DNA from: Paenibacillus sp. oral taxon 786 str. D14
Lineage (GTDB): Bacteria; Bacillota; Bacilli; Paenibacillales; Paenibacillaceae
Reading direction: 5' to 3'
Length of the DNA stretch: 15,694 nucleotides
NCBI RefSeq assembly: GCF_000159955.1
Contig: NZ_GG695997.1
Coordinates: forward strand, 34,893-50,586
Part shown: piece after piece, positions 1-8,322 of the stretch
Numbering within the stretch: the first letter of the stretch is position 1
Layout of the letters: each line of letters opens with the position of its first letter
Program-made: the position numbers and the translations under genes
Notes under the pieces: generated by a model
What the model saw: the letters and a program-made list of their open reading frames with translations, nothing else
Told to the model about the DNA's origin: nothing
Databases searched by the model: none

Positions 1-1646
1 TCGTTGACGCCGTCGCCGACCATCGCGACGCTGCCATAGCGCTCCCGCAGCGCCTTGACATGCGCGACCTTCTCTTGCGGGAGCAGATCGGCGTACACGA
101 GGTCGACGCCGATCTCCTTGGCCAGCGCGTGTGCGGTCACGCTGCGGTCGCCGGTCAACATCGCGACGGCGACACCCAGCTCGTGCAGCCGGGCGATGGC
201 TGCCTTGGCCTGCGGGCGAACCTCGTCGCGGAGCGCGATGAGGCCGACGTAGGCATCGTCCCGCTGAACGACGGAGACGGTGTGCCCCTCGGCGATCCAT
301 CGGCGAAGCTGCTCAGCCAGCGGCCCCGGTAGCATCGAGTCGCCATCGTCCGCCTTGCCGATGCGCCACGCCGCGCCGCTGACCTTCGCTTCGATGCCCC
401 AGCCCGGAAGCGCCCGCAGCTCCTCGGCCCCGTCGATCGGCAGCCCTGCGGCTTGCGCCTTGCGTACGATCGCTTGAGCCAGCGGATGCTCCGACAGGCT
501 CTCCGCCGCAGCGCAGGCAGCCAGCACCTCCCGCGGGTCAACGCCTTCGATGGTGTACAGCCCGGTCACCACCGGCGAGCCTTCCGTCAGCGTCCCGGTT
601 TTATCAAACGCGACGACCCGAATGCTGCCCAGATGGTCCATATGGGCTCCGCCCTTGAACAGCACGCCTTTGCGGGCGCTCTTCGACATCGCCGAGAGCA
701 TGGCCGGCATCACCGACGATACAATCGCGCACGGTGAAGCTACTACAAGAAACACCATCGCCTTGTAAAAGGCGAACGACCAGCTCCAGCCAAGCAGCCA
801 CGGCGTGAGCAGGATGAGGGCCAGCGTTGCGGCCACAATTGTCTTGGCGTAAATGCCTTCAAGCCGCTTAATAAACCGCTGCGTCCCCGGCACCTCCTGC
901 TGAGCCTGCTCCACAAGGGTGATGATCTTGGCGAACAAGGTGCCTTCCGCCGGGCTGGACACCTCCACATAAATCGCCCCTTCTCCATTGATCGTTCCGG
1001 CATACACCCCATCCCCCGGCTGTTTATCCACCGGGATCGATTCTCCGGTGATTGCCGATTGATTTACCGCAGAGCTTCCGGTGCGGATGATCCCGTCGGC
1101 CGGGATCACCTCCCCTGGCTTCACCAGCAGCAGGTCGCCCACGGCCAGCGCCTCCACCGGCACCAGCTCCATCCCATCTTCGCCAACGCGAAGCGCGGTT
1201 TCCGGCTTCATCGCGATCAGCGCCGAGATGTCCTTCCGGCTCCGTTCGCTGGCGAACGATTCCAAGGCGCCACTTAATGCAAAGATAAAGATCAGCATCG
1301 CCCCTTCGTTCCAATAGCCGATGGAGGCTGCCCCAAGCGCCGCCGCGATCATCAGCAAATTAACATCCAAATCCCGCTCTTTGATTAAAGTGATCAAGCC
1401 TTCCCGGGCTTTCACATATCCCCCGACCGTATAGGCCGCAATATACAGCGCCATTGAGATCCAAGGCATCGTCCCTTGCATCCCCCAGGCCCATGCGGTA
1501 AGCATTAACCCGCCGCTGACCAAGGCGAGCAGCAACTCCCGGTGGCTGAAGAGCCGCTTCCAATCCAACCGCCGCTTCCCGCCCGGGTTGGGTTGATGGG
1601 CTGCTTGATTCACTTCTGGCAATGTTCTTCTATGGACGACTTCCAT
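1..1646 (-). CDS. P1B-type metal-transporting ATPase (SPC type), 3' end cut off by window start
   Basis: This is an inner-membrane pump that uses ATP to export a transition metal. 548 residues are visible and the C-terminus lies outside the window. I see TGES (about 200-203, actuator), the membrane metal-site motif SPC (304-306), DKTGTLT with phosphorylated Asp348, an SEHPLA nucleotide-binding motif, MLTGD, and GDGVN at the cut end. There is no N-terminal CxxC heavy-metal domain; the N-terminus is a short basic stretch followed by membrane helices. SPC instead of CPC is typical of the P1B-4 group, which includes B. subtilis PfeT/ZosA and Listeria FrvA, linked to Fe(II), Co or Zn efflux. The start ATG at 1646 sits 8 nt after a perfect AAGGAGG. 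Two Fur-like boxes upstream fit an iron-related role (inference). The family is certain; the metal is not. About 90 residues should be missing if it has PfeT length. Confidence 0.93.
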   Translation of the reverse strand, partial: MEVVHRRTLPEVNQAAHQPNPGGKRRLDWKRLFSHRELLLALVSGGLMLTAWAWGMQGTMPWISMALYIAAYTVGGYVKAREGLITLIKERDLDVNLLMIAAALGAASIGYWNEGAMLIFIFALSGALESFASERSRKDISALIAMKPETALRVGEDGMELVPVEALAVGDLLLVKPGEVIPADGIIRTGSSAVNQSAITGESIPVDKQPGDGVYAGTINGEGAIYVEVSSPAEGTLFAKIITLVEQAQQEVPGTQRFIKRLEGIYAKTIVAATLALILLTPWLLGWSWSFAFYKAMVFLVVASPCAIVSSVMPAMLSAMSKSARKGVLFKGGAHMDHLGSIRVVAFDKTGTLTEGSPVVTGLYTIEGVDPREVLAACAAAESLSEHPLAQAIVRKAQAAGLPIDGAEELRALPGWGIEAKVSGAAWRIGKADDGDSMLPGPLAEQLRRWIAEGHTVSVVQRDDAYVGLIALRDEVRPQAKAAIARLHELGVAVAMLTGDRSVTAHALAKEIGVDLVYADLLPQEKVAHVKALRERYGSVAMVGDGVN

Positions 1647-1678
1647 AATAAGCTCCTCCTTGTAAGTGGGGGTAAGCT

Positions 1679-1697
1679 GAGAATGAATATTATTGTT
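1679..1697. promoter_or_regulatory. Fur-like box 2, promoter-proximal
   Basis: The 19-mer GAGAATGAATATTATTGTT matches the classical Fur box GATAATGATAATCATTATC at 13 of 19 positions. It matches the upstream box at 1754-1772 at 15 of 19 positions, in the same orientation, exactly 75 bp away. It lies about 33 bp upstream of the ATPase start, where bound protein could block transcription. A TAATAT that could serve as -10 on the minus strand overlaps it. Regulator identity is inference. Confidence 0.45.
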
Positions 1698-1718
1698 AAC
1701 CCCCTAAAAATGGCGCAA

Positions 1719-1745
1719 GCTGCCCCGGGATCTTCCCGGAGCAGC
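1719..1745 (-). other. Strong hairpin in the metal-ATPase leader
   Basis: Two 12-nt arms surround a 3-nt loop. Read as minus-strand RNA, the stem GCUGCUCCGGGA / UCCCGGGGCAGC pairs completely with one U-G wobble; on the plus strand the same position is a C/A mismatch, so the minus reading is favoured. ATTTTT follows only after about 8 nt, so it is at best a weak terminator. It may be an attenuator or a leader-stabilising stem between the two Fur-like boxes. Confidence 0.5.
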
Positions 1746-1753
1746 TCACAAAT

Positions 1754-1772
1754 GAGAACGATAATCATTGTT
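1754..1772. promoter_or_regulatory. Fur-like box 1 upstream of metal ATPase
   Basis: GAGAACGATAATCATTGTT agrees with the 19-bp Fur consensus GATAATGATAATCATTATC at 15 of 19 positions, including an unbroken GATAATCATT core. On the minus strand it overlaps a possible promoter (TTATTG, 17 bp, TTATCG). Iron-efflux P1B-4 ATPases in Bacillus and Listeria are known to be controlled by Fur and/or PerR. Assignment to Fur rather than a paralogue such as Zur or PerR is inference. Confidence 0.6.
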
Positions 1773-1898
1773 GAATTAGGACAATAATTTTGGTTTAGTG
1801 AAACTTTTGGCTTTATTGTATGCTTATTTTTCCATTTTGTAAATACCTGCTGACCGCAACTTCAGACCCACATCGGCATCAGCCCCTGTCCGCACACG

Positions 1899-1946
1899 AA
1901 AAAAACCGCTGACCGGACGGACAAACATGGTCCTCCGATTCAGCGG
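1899..1946 (-). terminator. Intrinsic terminator of metY
   Basis: On the minus strand the arms CCGCTGA and TCAGCGG, with further inner pairing GGAC/GTCC, are followed directly by seven T. It begins about 30 nt past the metY stop codon. Confidence 0.85.
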
Positions 1947-1974
1947 CTTCAGTATAAATTCGGTATAAATGCTA

Positions 1975-3944
<1,970 letters not shown>

Positions 3945-4042
3945 ACGGTTCCTCTTTTCCGAACATTTTATCAAGTTATGCCTTCCGCGGGAGACATCTG
4001 TAGCTGTAACGGAAAGGGGACATAAAAAGTCTGGATGAAATG

Positions 4043-4086
4043 AAAAAAAGGGTACTATTTCCACAACCGCTCTGGAATAGCACCCT
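4043..4086 (-). terminator. Intrinsic terminator of deoC
   Basis: The minus-strand arms AGGGTGCTATTCCA and TGGAAATAGTACCCT pair with one mismatch and one bulge around a GC-rich loop, then run into seven T. It lies about 25 nt after the deoC stop. Confidence 0.9.
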
Positions 4087-4110
4087 GTTTCTCCCTCATG
4101 TCACTTGATT

Positions 4111-4791
4111 TTAGTAGTCGTTTTGGCCGCTTTGACCTTGGGCGATGGCCACGCCGGCACTGGTGCCAAGGCGCGTTGCCCCCGCCTTGATCATCGCTTC
4201 GGCATCAGCCAGCGTGCGCACGCCGCCGGACGCCTTCACGCCAACGTTTGGACCTACCGTTTTGCGCATCAGCTCCACCGCTTCGACGGTAGCCCCGCCG
4301 GTGGAGAACCCGGTCGACGTTTTGACGAAATCCGCTCCGGCTTCCACGGACAGCTTGCAGGCCCGCACGATTTCCTCGTCGGTGAGCAGGCAGGTCTCGA
4401 TAATGACCTTCACCAGCGCTTTGCCTGCCGCGGCCTGAACAACCCCGGCGATATCGCGGAGAACCAGCCCGTCGTCGCCGTCCTTGAGCGCGCCGATGTT
4501 GATGACCATATCGACTTCGCCCGCGCCTTCGGCAATCGCATGAGACGCTTCAAACGCCTTCACTTCCGGCGCCGAGGCGCCCAGCGGGAAGCCGATGACG
4601 GTGCACACCTTTACCGGGGAGTCTTTCAGAACCTCCGCTGCGGTCTTGACCCAGGTCGGGTTAACGCATACGGAAGCGAAGCCGTATTGCTTGGCTTCCT
4701 CCGCTAATTTAATAATGGCGGCGCGTCCGGCGTCCGCCTTGAGCAGCGTATGATCGATCATAGCAGTAATGGATTGGGATTGAGTTGACAA
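4111..4791 (-). CDS. deoC: Deoxyribose-phosphate aldolase
   Basis: This cytoplasmic class I aldolase splits 2-deoxy-D-ribose 5-phosphate into glyceraldehyde 3-phosphate and acetaldehyde, the last step of deoxynucleoside salvage. It has 226 residues, close to the 223 of B. subtilis. Visible are IDHTLLK (12-18), CVNP (42-45), the catalytic Schiff-base lysine K157 in [10 protein letters not shown], the second active-site lysine K186 in VKASGG, and the phosphate-binding GTSAG (209-213). I chose the TTG at 4791 because GGAGG lies 7 nt upstream; the longer ATG reading starting at 4848 runs back across that ribosome binding site. No nucleoside phosphorylase, kinase or transporter gene accompanies it here, so it is not in the usual deo operon. 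The palindrome cluster at 4841-5021 sits directly upstream and may control it. Confidence 0.95.
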   Translation of the reverse strand: MSTQSQSITAMIDHTLLKADAGRAAIIKLAEEAKQYGFASVCVNPTWVKTAAEVLKDSPVKVCTVIGFPLGASAPEVKAFEASHAIAEGAGEVDMVINIGALKDGDDGLVLRDIAGVVQAAAGKALVKVIIETCLLTDEEIVRACKLSVEAGADFVKTSTGFSTGGATVEAVELMRKTVGPNVGVKASGGVRTLADAEAMIKAGATRLGTSAGVAIAQGQSGQNDY

Positions 4792-4840
4792 AGGAATTCC
4801 TCCGTTCGTGATTTTAAGATAATGAACTGCATGCGTGAAT

Positions 4841-5021
4841 GCCTGCAAAAGTGCAGGTATTTTTTCTAAAAACTTGGCTTAATCAGGGAAAGCCTGCAAA
4901 AATACAGGTTTAATTTGAGAAACTGCTCGATTTCCAGATATCGCAGAAAAATACCTGTATTTTTGCATCTTTTTCCGGCGAAATGCGGGAATCCGGTGAT
5001 AATTCCTGCACTTTTGCAGGC
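4841..5021. repeat. Four copies of a 16-bp palindrome in a symmetric nested inverted arrangement
   Basis: Copies: 4842-4857 CCTGCAAAAGTGCAGG (+); 4893-4908 CCTGCAAAAATACAGG (+); 4954-4969 CCTGTATTTTTGCATC (inverted); 5005-5020 CCTGCACTTTTGCAGG (inverted). Each is itself a dyad of the form CCTGYA-N4-TRCAGG. Copies 1 and 4 are perfect reverse complements over 17 bp including one flanking base. Copies 2 and 3 share 15 bp. Centre spacings are 51, 61 and 51 bp, so the whole set is symmetric about position 4931, while the spacers are not alike. Copy 1 is followed by TATTTTTT on the plus strand and looks terminator-like there, but no plus gene ends nearby. The set fills the def-deoC gap. It could be an operator array or a REPIN/MITE-like repeat. 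Confidence 0.9.
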
Positions 5022-5044
5022 TTTCTTCAAGCTGGGATGAGGCA

Positions 5045-5626
5045 TTAATATAAACTGGAAATCGGCACACCGCTCGGCAGCTTAAACGGATGCTCCGGAT
5101 TGATATGATCATAAAACATGATACCGTTTAGATGATCGATCTCATGTTGCATCACGATTGCGTCAAAGCCTTTGAACCGAAGCTTGATCTCGTTGCCCTC
5201 ATCATCGTATGCCTTCACTTGGACCTTCTCGTAGCGTGGAACGAAGCCCTGCACCGTCCGGTCGACCGACAGGCAGCCCTCGCTCTCCGGCAAATACGTC
5301 ATCGCCTGAGAATGGCTGATGATCTTCGGATTGTACAAAGCGAGCGGCCGATCCTTGCCGTTCTCGTCCATCAGCAGAGCTGCGAACATCCGCTTGTTCA
5401 GTCCGATCTGATTCGCCGACAACCCCACGCCCGCCCGCAGCTTGTATTTCTTCGACATCTCGGGATCCTGGCTGTTCTTCAGAAATTGCAGCATCGCCGC
5501 CATTTCCTCGCGGTCTTCCTCGGTTGGGGGGATGCTGACCGGCTCCGTCACCACTCTGAGAATAGGATCCCCTTCTCTTACAATATCATCCATCGTAATG
5601 ATGTAATTGCGGTTGAATTTACTCAT
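5045..5626 (-). CDS. def: Peptide deformylase
   Basis: This cytoplasmic metal (usually Fe2+) hydrolase removes the N-formyl group from new proteins at the ribosome. It has 193 residues. All three family motifs are present: motif 1 as GVGLSANQ (66-73), motif 2 EGCLS with metal ligand Cys118, and motif 3 QHEIDHLNG with ligands His161 and His165 and catalytic Glu162. The longer insertions and the VPRY stretch resemble the B. subtilis DefB (YkrB) type. Motif 1 has SAN where AAP is common, an accepted variant. The start ATG at 5626 overlaps the stop of the upstream regulator gene (ATGAGTAA), with no good Shine-Dalgarno site of its own, so translation is probably coupled. No methionyl-tRNA formyltransferase gene follows, unlike the common def-fmt arrangement, so this may be a second, stand-alone copy. 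Confidence 0.94.
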   Translation of the reverse strand: MSKFNRNYIITMDDIVREGDPILRVVTEPVSIPPTEEDREEMAAMLQFLKNSQDPEMSKKYKLRAGVGLSANQIGLNKRMFAALLMDENGKDRPLALYNPKIISHSQAMTYLPESEGCLSVDRTVQGFVPRYEKVQVKAYDDEGNEIKLRFKGFDAIVMQHEIDHLNGIMFYDHINPEHPFKLPSGVPISSLY

Positions 5627-5810
5627 AAATAAACAGTTCATCCACCTTCGTCTGCAAAATTTTCGCAAGCTTGAAAGCCAGCTCCAGCGTCGGGTCGTAC
5701 CGGTTGTTCTCCACGCAATTGATCGTTTGGCGCGTGACGCCGCATTCCGCGGCCAGCTCATTCTGGGTTAAGCCCAGCCGCTTCCGGAATTGCTTGATCT
5801 TATTGTTCAT
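5619..5810 (-). CDS. Small XRE-family HTH regulator
   Basis: This is a 63-residue DNA-binding protein that is almost entirely one helix-turn-helix domain of the Cro/CI type. It carries the hallmark sequence GLTQNELAAECGVTRQTI followed by ENNRYDPTLELAFKLAKIL. It resembles the compact stand-alone regulators of Bacilli such as YgzD/YazB. The ATG at 5810 has only a weak GGTGG 5 nt upstream; a longer in-frame reading exists but would begin at or ahead of the promoter's expected start. Its last 8 nt overlap def, so the two are one transcription unit. A palindrome just after the predicted start of transcription suggests self-control. Its targets are unknown. Confidence 0.85.
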   Translation of the reverse strand: MNNKIKQFRKRLGLTQNELAAECGVTRQTINCVENNRYDPTLELAFKLAKILQTKVDELFIYE

Positions 5811-5827
5811 CGGCACCACCAAAATGT

Positions 5828-5838
5828 CAAAAGTTTTG
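5828..5838. promoter_or_regulatory. Candidate XRE operator
   Basis: CAAAAGTTTTG is a perfect 5-1-5 palindrome located about 4-14 nt after the predicted transcription start of the XRE-def unit. In addition TGTCAAAA occurs at 5825-5832 and again at 5871-5878, where it covers the -35 box. Autoregulation by the XRE protein is inference. Confidence 0.35.
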
Positions 5839-5847
5839 GACTCCCCC

Positions 5848-5876
5848 ATGGTATCACGCCCCGATGGACCTGTCAA
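5848..5876 (-). promoter_or_regulatory. Promoter of the XRE-def unit
   Basis: On the minus strand there is a perfect -35 TTGACA (5871-5876), a 17-bp spacer and -10 TACCAT (5848-5853) preceded by an extended TGA. It begins right at the end of the upstream gene, so def can be expressed independently of it. Confidence 0.65.
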
Positions 5877-5878
5877 AA

Positions 5879-6241
5879 TCAAGATTTGATTTTAATCCCC
5901 CAGACGGAATTCTTCTGGAACCCGGCCGCTTCACGCAGTTCCGGAAGCCGCTCGTCTTCCGGATAATGCTGCTCCAAATAGTGGACATACGCCTTGCGCA
6001 AGCCAATCTCCTGATCGAGCTTATTGTATTCGCTTGGGTACTTCTCCAGCCGCGCCAAAGCGGCATCCCACCGCGCCAGATCCGCCTTGGTCGTCCGTCC
6101 TTTGCGGGTCCGCTCCGCCAGCGAGGTCAGCTCTTCATAGGATTCCCGAACCTTGGCCGAATATTTGAACCTCCGGTTAAACAACCCCAGCGCCACGATC
6201 ACCAAGAAAAAGACGACCCACGCCCCGATACTCTCCATCAT
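5879..6241 (-). CDS. Small membrane-anchored protein of unknown function
   Basis: It has 120 residues. Residues about 5-21 form one hydrophobic helix followed by FNRRFK, so by the positive-inside rule the C-terminal part should lie in the cytoplasm. The remainder is charged and predicted helical, with several basic and acidic stretches (about 30-110) that could be a short coiled coil. I do not recognise the family. The start is supported by AAGGAGG; ATG 6241 and ATG 6238 are both possible. It lies just downstream of the yqkE terminator with no clear promoter between, so it probably relies on read-through. The def-unit promoter overlaps its last codons. Confidence 0.75.
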   Translation of the reverse strand: MMESIGAWVVFFLVIVALGLFNRRFKYSAKVRESYEELTSLAERTRKGRTTKADLARWDAALARLEKYPSEYNKLDQEIGLRKAYVHYLEQHYPEDERLPELREAAGFQKNSVWGIKIKS

Positions 6242-6266
6242 CCGTCACCTCCTTAACTCTATGCAC

Positions 6267-6294
6267 AAAAATAAAAGCTCCCGCTTTCAGGAGC
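6267..6294 (-). terminator. Intrinsic terminator after yqkE
   Basis: The minus-strand hairpin GCTCC/GGAGC with an 8-nt loop is followed by TTTTATTTTT. It lies between yqkE and the ribosome binding site of the next gene, so read-through would be partial. Confidence 0.7.
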
Positions 6295-6310
6295 CGCATT
6301 GCCGTTGCTG

Positions 6311-6400
6311 TCTTATGGCCAATCTTATGCCGAACTTATGGCTATCTCTTTGCTGGCATATGGCTGTCATCTGGCCGTTCATTATCGTCTATCCATCGCC
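6311..6400. repeat. Degenerate 11-12 bp repeat in the yqkE 3' region
   Basis: The plus strand shows successive words TTATGGCCAATC, TTATGCCGAAC, TTATGGCTATC, then ATATGGCTGTC and ATCTGGCCGTTC. They recur roughly every 11-12 bp with one interruption. No gene is visible in 6295-6417. It may be a worn tandem repeat. Confidence 0.45.
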
Positions 6401-6417
6401 ACTTCATCCGTGACGCA

Positions 6418-6684
6418 TTATTTAAACTTGTGCCAATCCAGATTACTTGTATTCAGCAGATGCTCGAAATCGTTGTCGAGCCGTTTCTGCTCCGCCCGGC
6501 GCGCTTCCTCCTTGCGGATGCGGGCCTCCTCCTGGCGGCGTTCCTCTTCCTTCTTCAGTTCTTCAGCTTGCGCCTTCAGCTTCGCCAGCGTATCCTGGCC
6601 AAGAAGATCCTTCAGCGTGGCCGGTTTGTCTGCCGCCGCATTAGCTGGCGCGCTTGGTACGGAACGTCCTTTCTTCTTCCCCAC
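6418..6684 (-). CDS. yqkE: YqkE-family protein (DUF3886)
   Basis: It has 88 residues and no known activity. It starts with a basic GKKKGR segment, has an Ala/Pro-rich linker, then the conserved TLKDLLGQDTLAKLKAQ (23-39). A highly charged helix rich in Lys, Glu and Arg (41-71) is probably a coiled coil, and the conserved tail is NDFEHLLNTSNLDWHKFK. This pattern matches B. subtilis YqkE. The GTG at 6684 is preceded by GAGGTGA at 7 nt. It has its own promoter at 6731-6758 and a terminator after it, so it can be a single-gene unit. No membrane segment or signal peptide is present. Confidence 0.88.
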   Translation of the reverse strand: MGKKKGRSVPSAPANAAADKPATLKDLLGQDTLAKLKAQAEELKKEEERRQEEARIRKEEARRAEQKRLDNDFEHLLNTSNLDWHKFK

Positions 6685-6730
6685 GGATGCTTCACCTCGG
6701 TTTCCTGCGTTCCTCTTCGTTCAAGCCTAA

Positions 6731-6758
6731 AGTATCATAGTCGAAAAATCATTGTCAA
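6731..6758 (-). promoter_or_regulatory. Promoter of yqkE
   Basis: The minus strand has a perfect -35 TTGACA (6753-6758), 16 bp, then GATACT (6731-6736). The overlapping reading TGA-TACTTT with 18-bp spacing is an alternative extended -10. Confidence 0.65.
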
Positions 6759-6827
6759 TCGGAATCGCCGGCCCCGCTTCACAGCGCCTCTTACGCTGGG
6801 CAGAAGAACCATCTCACCGCCAGGTGA

Positions 6828-7394
6828 CTACGTAACCTGCTCCAATCCGCGAAGGAACAAGCCGAGATTAAACGCCAGGCTGTCCTTTAGCTCCAGCGGA
6901 AGACCAAATGCTCCACGCAATTCCAGCGAGGCAAAGCCGTGAATCAAACTCCGCAACCCGCGAACCGCATGCAAAGCTTGCTCCTCCGTGAGCGGGTAAC
7001 TGCCGAGGTATCGCAGGATCAAATCCACCAAGCGCCCGCCGGCTTCCTGCAGCGCAGGATGTTCAGGCCCCGGCGCCGCTTGCGCCGCATCGTACAATCC
7101 GGGATAGGCATGAGCAAATTCGAGATAAGCGTTAGCGAACTCGCGGATCGCAGCCTCTCCTGCCCGATCACCGACAGCGGCGGAAATATGCTCATATAAC
7201 TGGTCCAGCGCGTATTTGGCCAATTCCACCCGAATTTGCTCCAGACCGCTGACATGGTTATAGAGGGAAGGCGGCCGGATGCCCAGCTTCTTGGCAATGG
7301 AAGTAATCGTCACCGCCTCCAGCCCCTCCGCATTAGCAACGTCCACAGCGGCCATCAGCACCGCTGTGCTGTCAATTCCCATTCTCGGCGACAT
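6828..7394 (-). CDS. TetR-family regulator with WHG-type C-terminal domain
   Basis: It is a 188-residue transcriptional repressor. The N-terminal TetR HTH spans about residues 9-55 and contains VTITSIAKKLGIRPPSLYNH. The C-terminal ligand domain ends in LRSLIHGFASLELRGAFG, typical of the TetR WHG domain group. The start ATG at 7394 follows GGAAGGAGG at 6 nt and overlaps the end of the hydrolase gene by 23 nt, so both are on one transcript. Two palindromic operators sit on the promoter of that transcript (8177-8222), the usual layout for self-repression relieved by a ligand. The ligand is unknown; it may relate to the hydrolase substrate. No clear terminator follows. Confidence 0.92.
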   Translation of the reverse strand: MSPRMGIDSTAVLMAAVDVANAEGLEAVTITSIAKKLGIRPPSLYNHVSGLEQIRVELAKYALDQLYEHISAAVGDRAGEAAIREFANAYLEFAHAYPGLYDAAQAAPGPEHPALQEAGGRLVDLILRYLGSYPLTEEQALHAVRGLRSLIHGFASLELRGAFGLPLELKDSLAFNLGLFLRGLEQVT

Positions 7395-8151
7395 GGGAAT
7401 CCTCCTTCCGGTGAGTCACGGCCGCCGCGTTTGCAGCCGGTGCCTTGCCTAATGCCCGCTCGGCCGCCGCAATCGCTTTGGCGATGGCTGCCGCCGGCTG
7501 CTTCAGCACCGGCCCGTGCCCTACCGCCAGCAGCGAAGGGTTCAGGCCGGCCAGCTTGCGTGCGCTGGCGAGCGCGGTTTCCTTATGCCAGGTGGCAAGG
7601 GCCGGGAACGGAAACAGCGGGCGCACGGTGCCGCTCACGGCAATGCCTGCACGGGTTTGGAAGGCATCGCCGGCGATCAGTGCGCCGCTGCGCGTATCAA
7701 GCAGCGCAAAGGAACCCGGCGTATGGCCCGGCGCCGCCACGGCCAGCAGCGAACCGATGCGCTCCCCATCGGTAAACGTAACGTCGGCGCGGGTCACCAG
7801 CTTCTTCGGCACCCCGCCGCGGATGGGCGAAGTCGGCTCCCCCGGGTCAAGCGACACGTCGCCCTCCATCAAGCGCGCATCGCGGGCGGATACGTAGACC
7901 GGAACTTCAGGAAGCTGCGCTTTTAAGGCATCCAGCGCGCCAACGTGGTCGTCATGGACATGAGTCAGCACGATCCGCGTCAGCGGCTTACCGATCTCTT
8001 CCACAGCTTTCAAGATTCCTTTGGCGCTATACGGCAAAGCTGCATCGATTAATGTGACGCCATCCTCTTCCTCGACCAGATAACAATTGACCGGAAAAAA
8101 CCGGGGTAAAAAAGACAGTTGGATTAACTTCCCGTATTCCGTAATTCTCAT
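7372..8151 (-). CDS. Metallo-beta-lactamase-fold hydrolase
   Basis: It has 259 residues, is cytoplasmic and lacks a signal peptide. The MBL metal-binding motif is THVHDDHVG (63-71, giving HxHxDH). Further ligands are His143 in PGHTPGS, Asp162 in IAGDAF, and His212 in GHGP. These make a complete two-metal site as in glyoxalase II-like and lactonase-like enzymes. The substrate cannot be read from sequence. The ATG at 8151 is chosen because AGAGAGG lies about 10 nt upstream; a longer reading would begin inside that site. The C-terminal 25 residues are Ala/Lys-rich and carry the ribosome binding site of the overlapping TetR gene, so the two genes are coupled. Confidence 0.92.
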   Translation of the reverse strand: MRITEYGKLIQLSFLPRFFPVNCYLVEEEDGVTLIDAALPYSAKGILKAVEEIGKPLTRIVLTHVHDDHVGALDALKAQLPEVPVYVSARDARLMEGDVSLDPGEPTSPIRGGVPKKLVTRADVTFTDGERIGSLLAVAAPGHTPGSFALLDTRSGALIAGDAFQTRAGIAVSGTVRPLFPFPALATWHKETALASARKLAGLNPSLLAVGHGPVLKQPAAAIAKAIAAAERALGKAPAANAAAVTHRKEDSHVAENGN

Positions 8152-8176
8152 CGCTAAATCGCCTCTCTCTCCCAAA

Positions 8177-8197
8177 AAAACTAAAACCTTTAGTTTT
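8177..8197. promoter_or_regulatory. TetR operator O1
   Basis: This is a perfect 9-3-9 palindrome with arms AAAACTAAA and TTTAGTTTT around ACC. It lies just after the predicted -10 box of the hydrolase-TetR transcript, where binding would block initiation. The centre is 25 bp from that of O2. Confidence 0.75.
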
Positions 8198-8226
8198 AAT
8201 TTAAGCTAAACCCTTTAGTTTTGCAA
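8198..8226 (-). promoter_or_regulatory. Promoter of the hydrolase-TetR operon
   Basis: The minus strand has -35 TTGCAA (8221-8226), 17 bp, then -10 TAAATT (8198-8203). The spacer is filled by operator O2 and the initial transcribed region by O1. Confidence 0.6.
8202..8222. promoter_or_regulatory. TetR operator O2
   Basis: This second palindrome has arms TAAGCTAAA and TTTAGTTTT around CCC, imperfect at two outer positions. Its core CTAAA-N3-TTTAG is shared with O1. It sits between the -35 and -10 boxes. It is also about 100 bp upstream of the divergent LysE gene. Confidence 0.7.
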
Positions 8227-8322
8227 GAGGTTTCTTCCTATTTTTTGAAGTCGTACAAGCGTGCCTCCCTGAATATGCTGTACAAGCAAAGTTATCATTT
8301 CTGACTTTTGGAGGTTTAAGCA

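Noticed and set aside
1775..1791. PerR box near the metal ATPase promoter
   Set aside because: The AT-rich stretch matches the TTATAAT-N-ATTATAA consensus at only about half of its positions, unlike the Fur-like boxes next to it.
6828..6870. Terminator after the first TetR gene
   Set aside because: A short TCACC/GGTGA stem lies just past the stop, but no T run follows.
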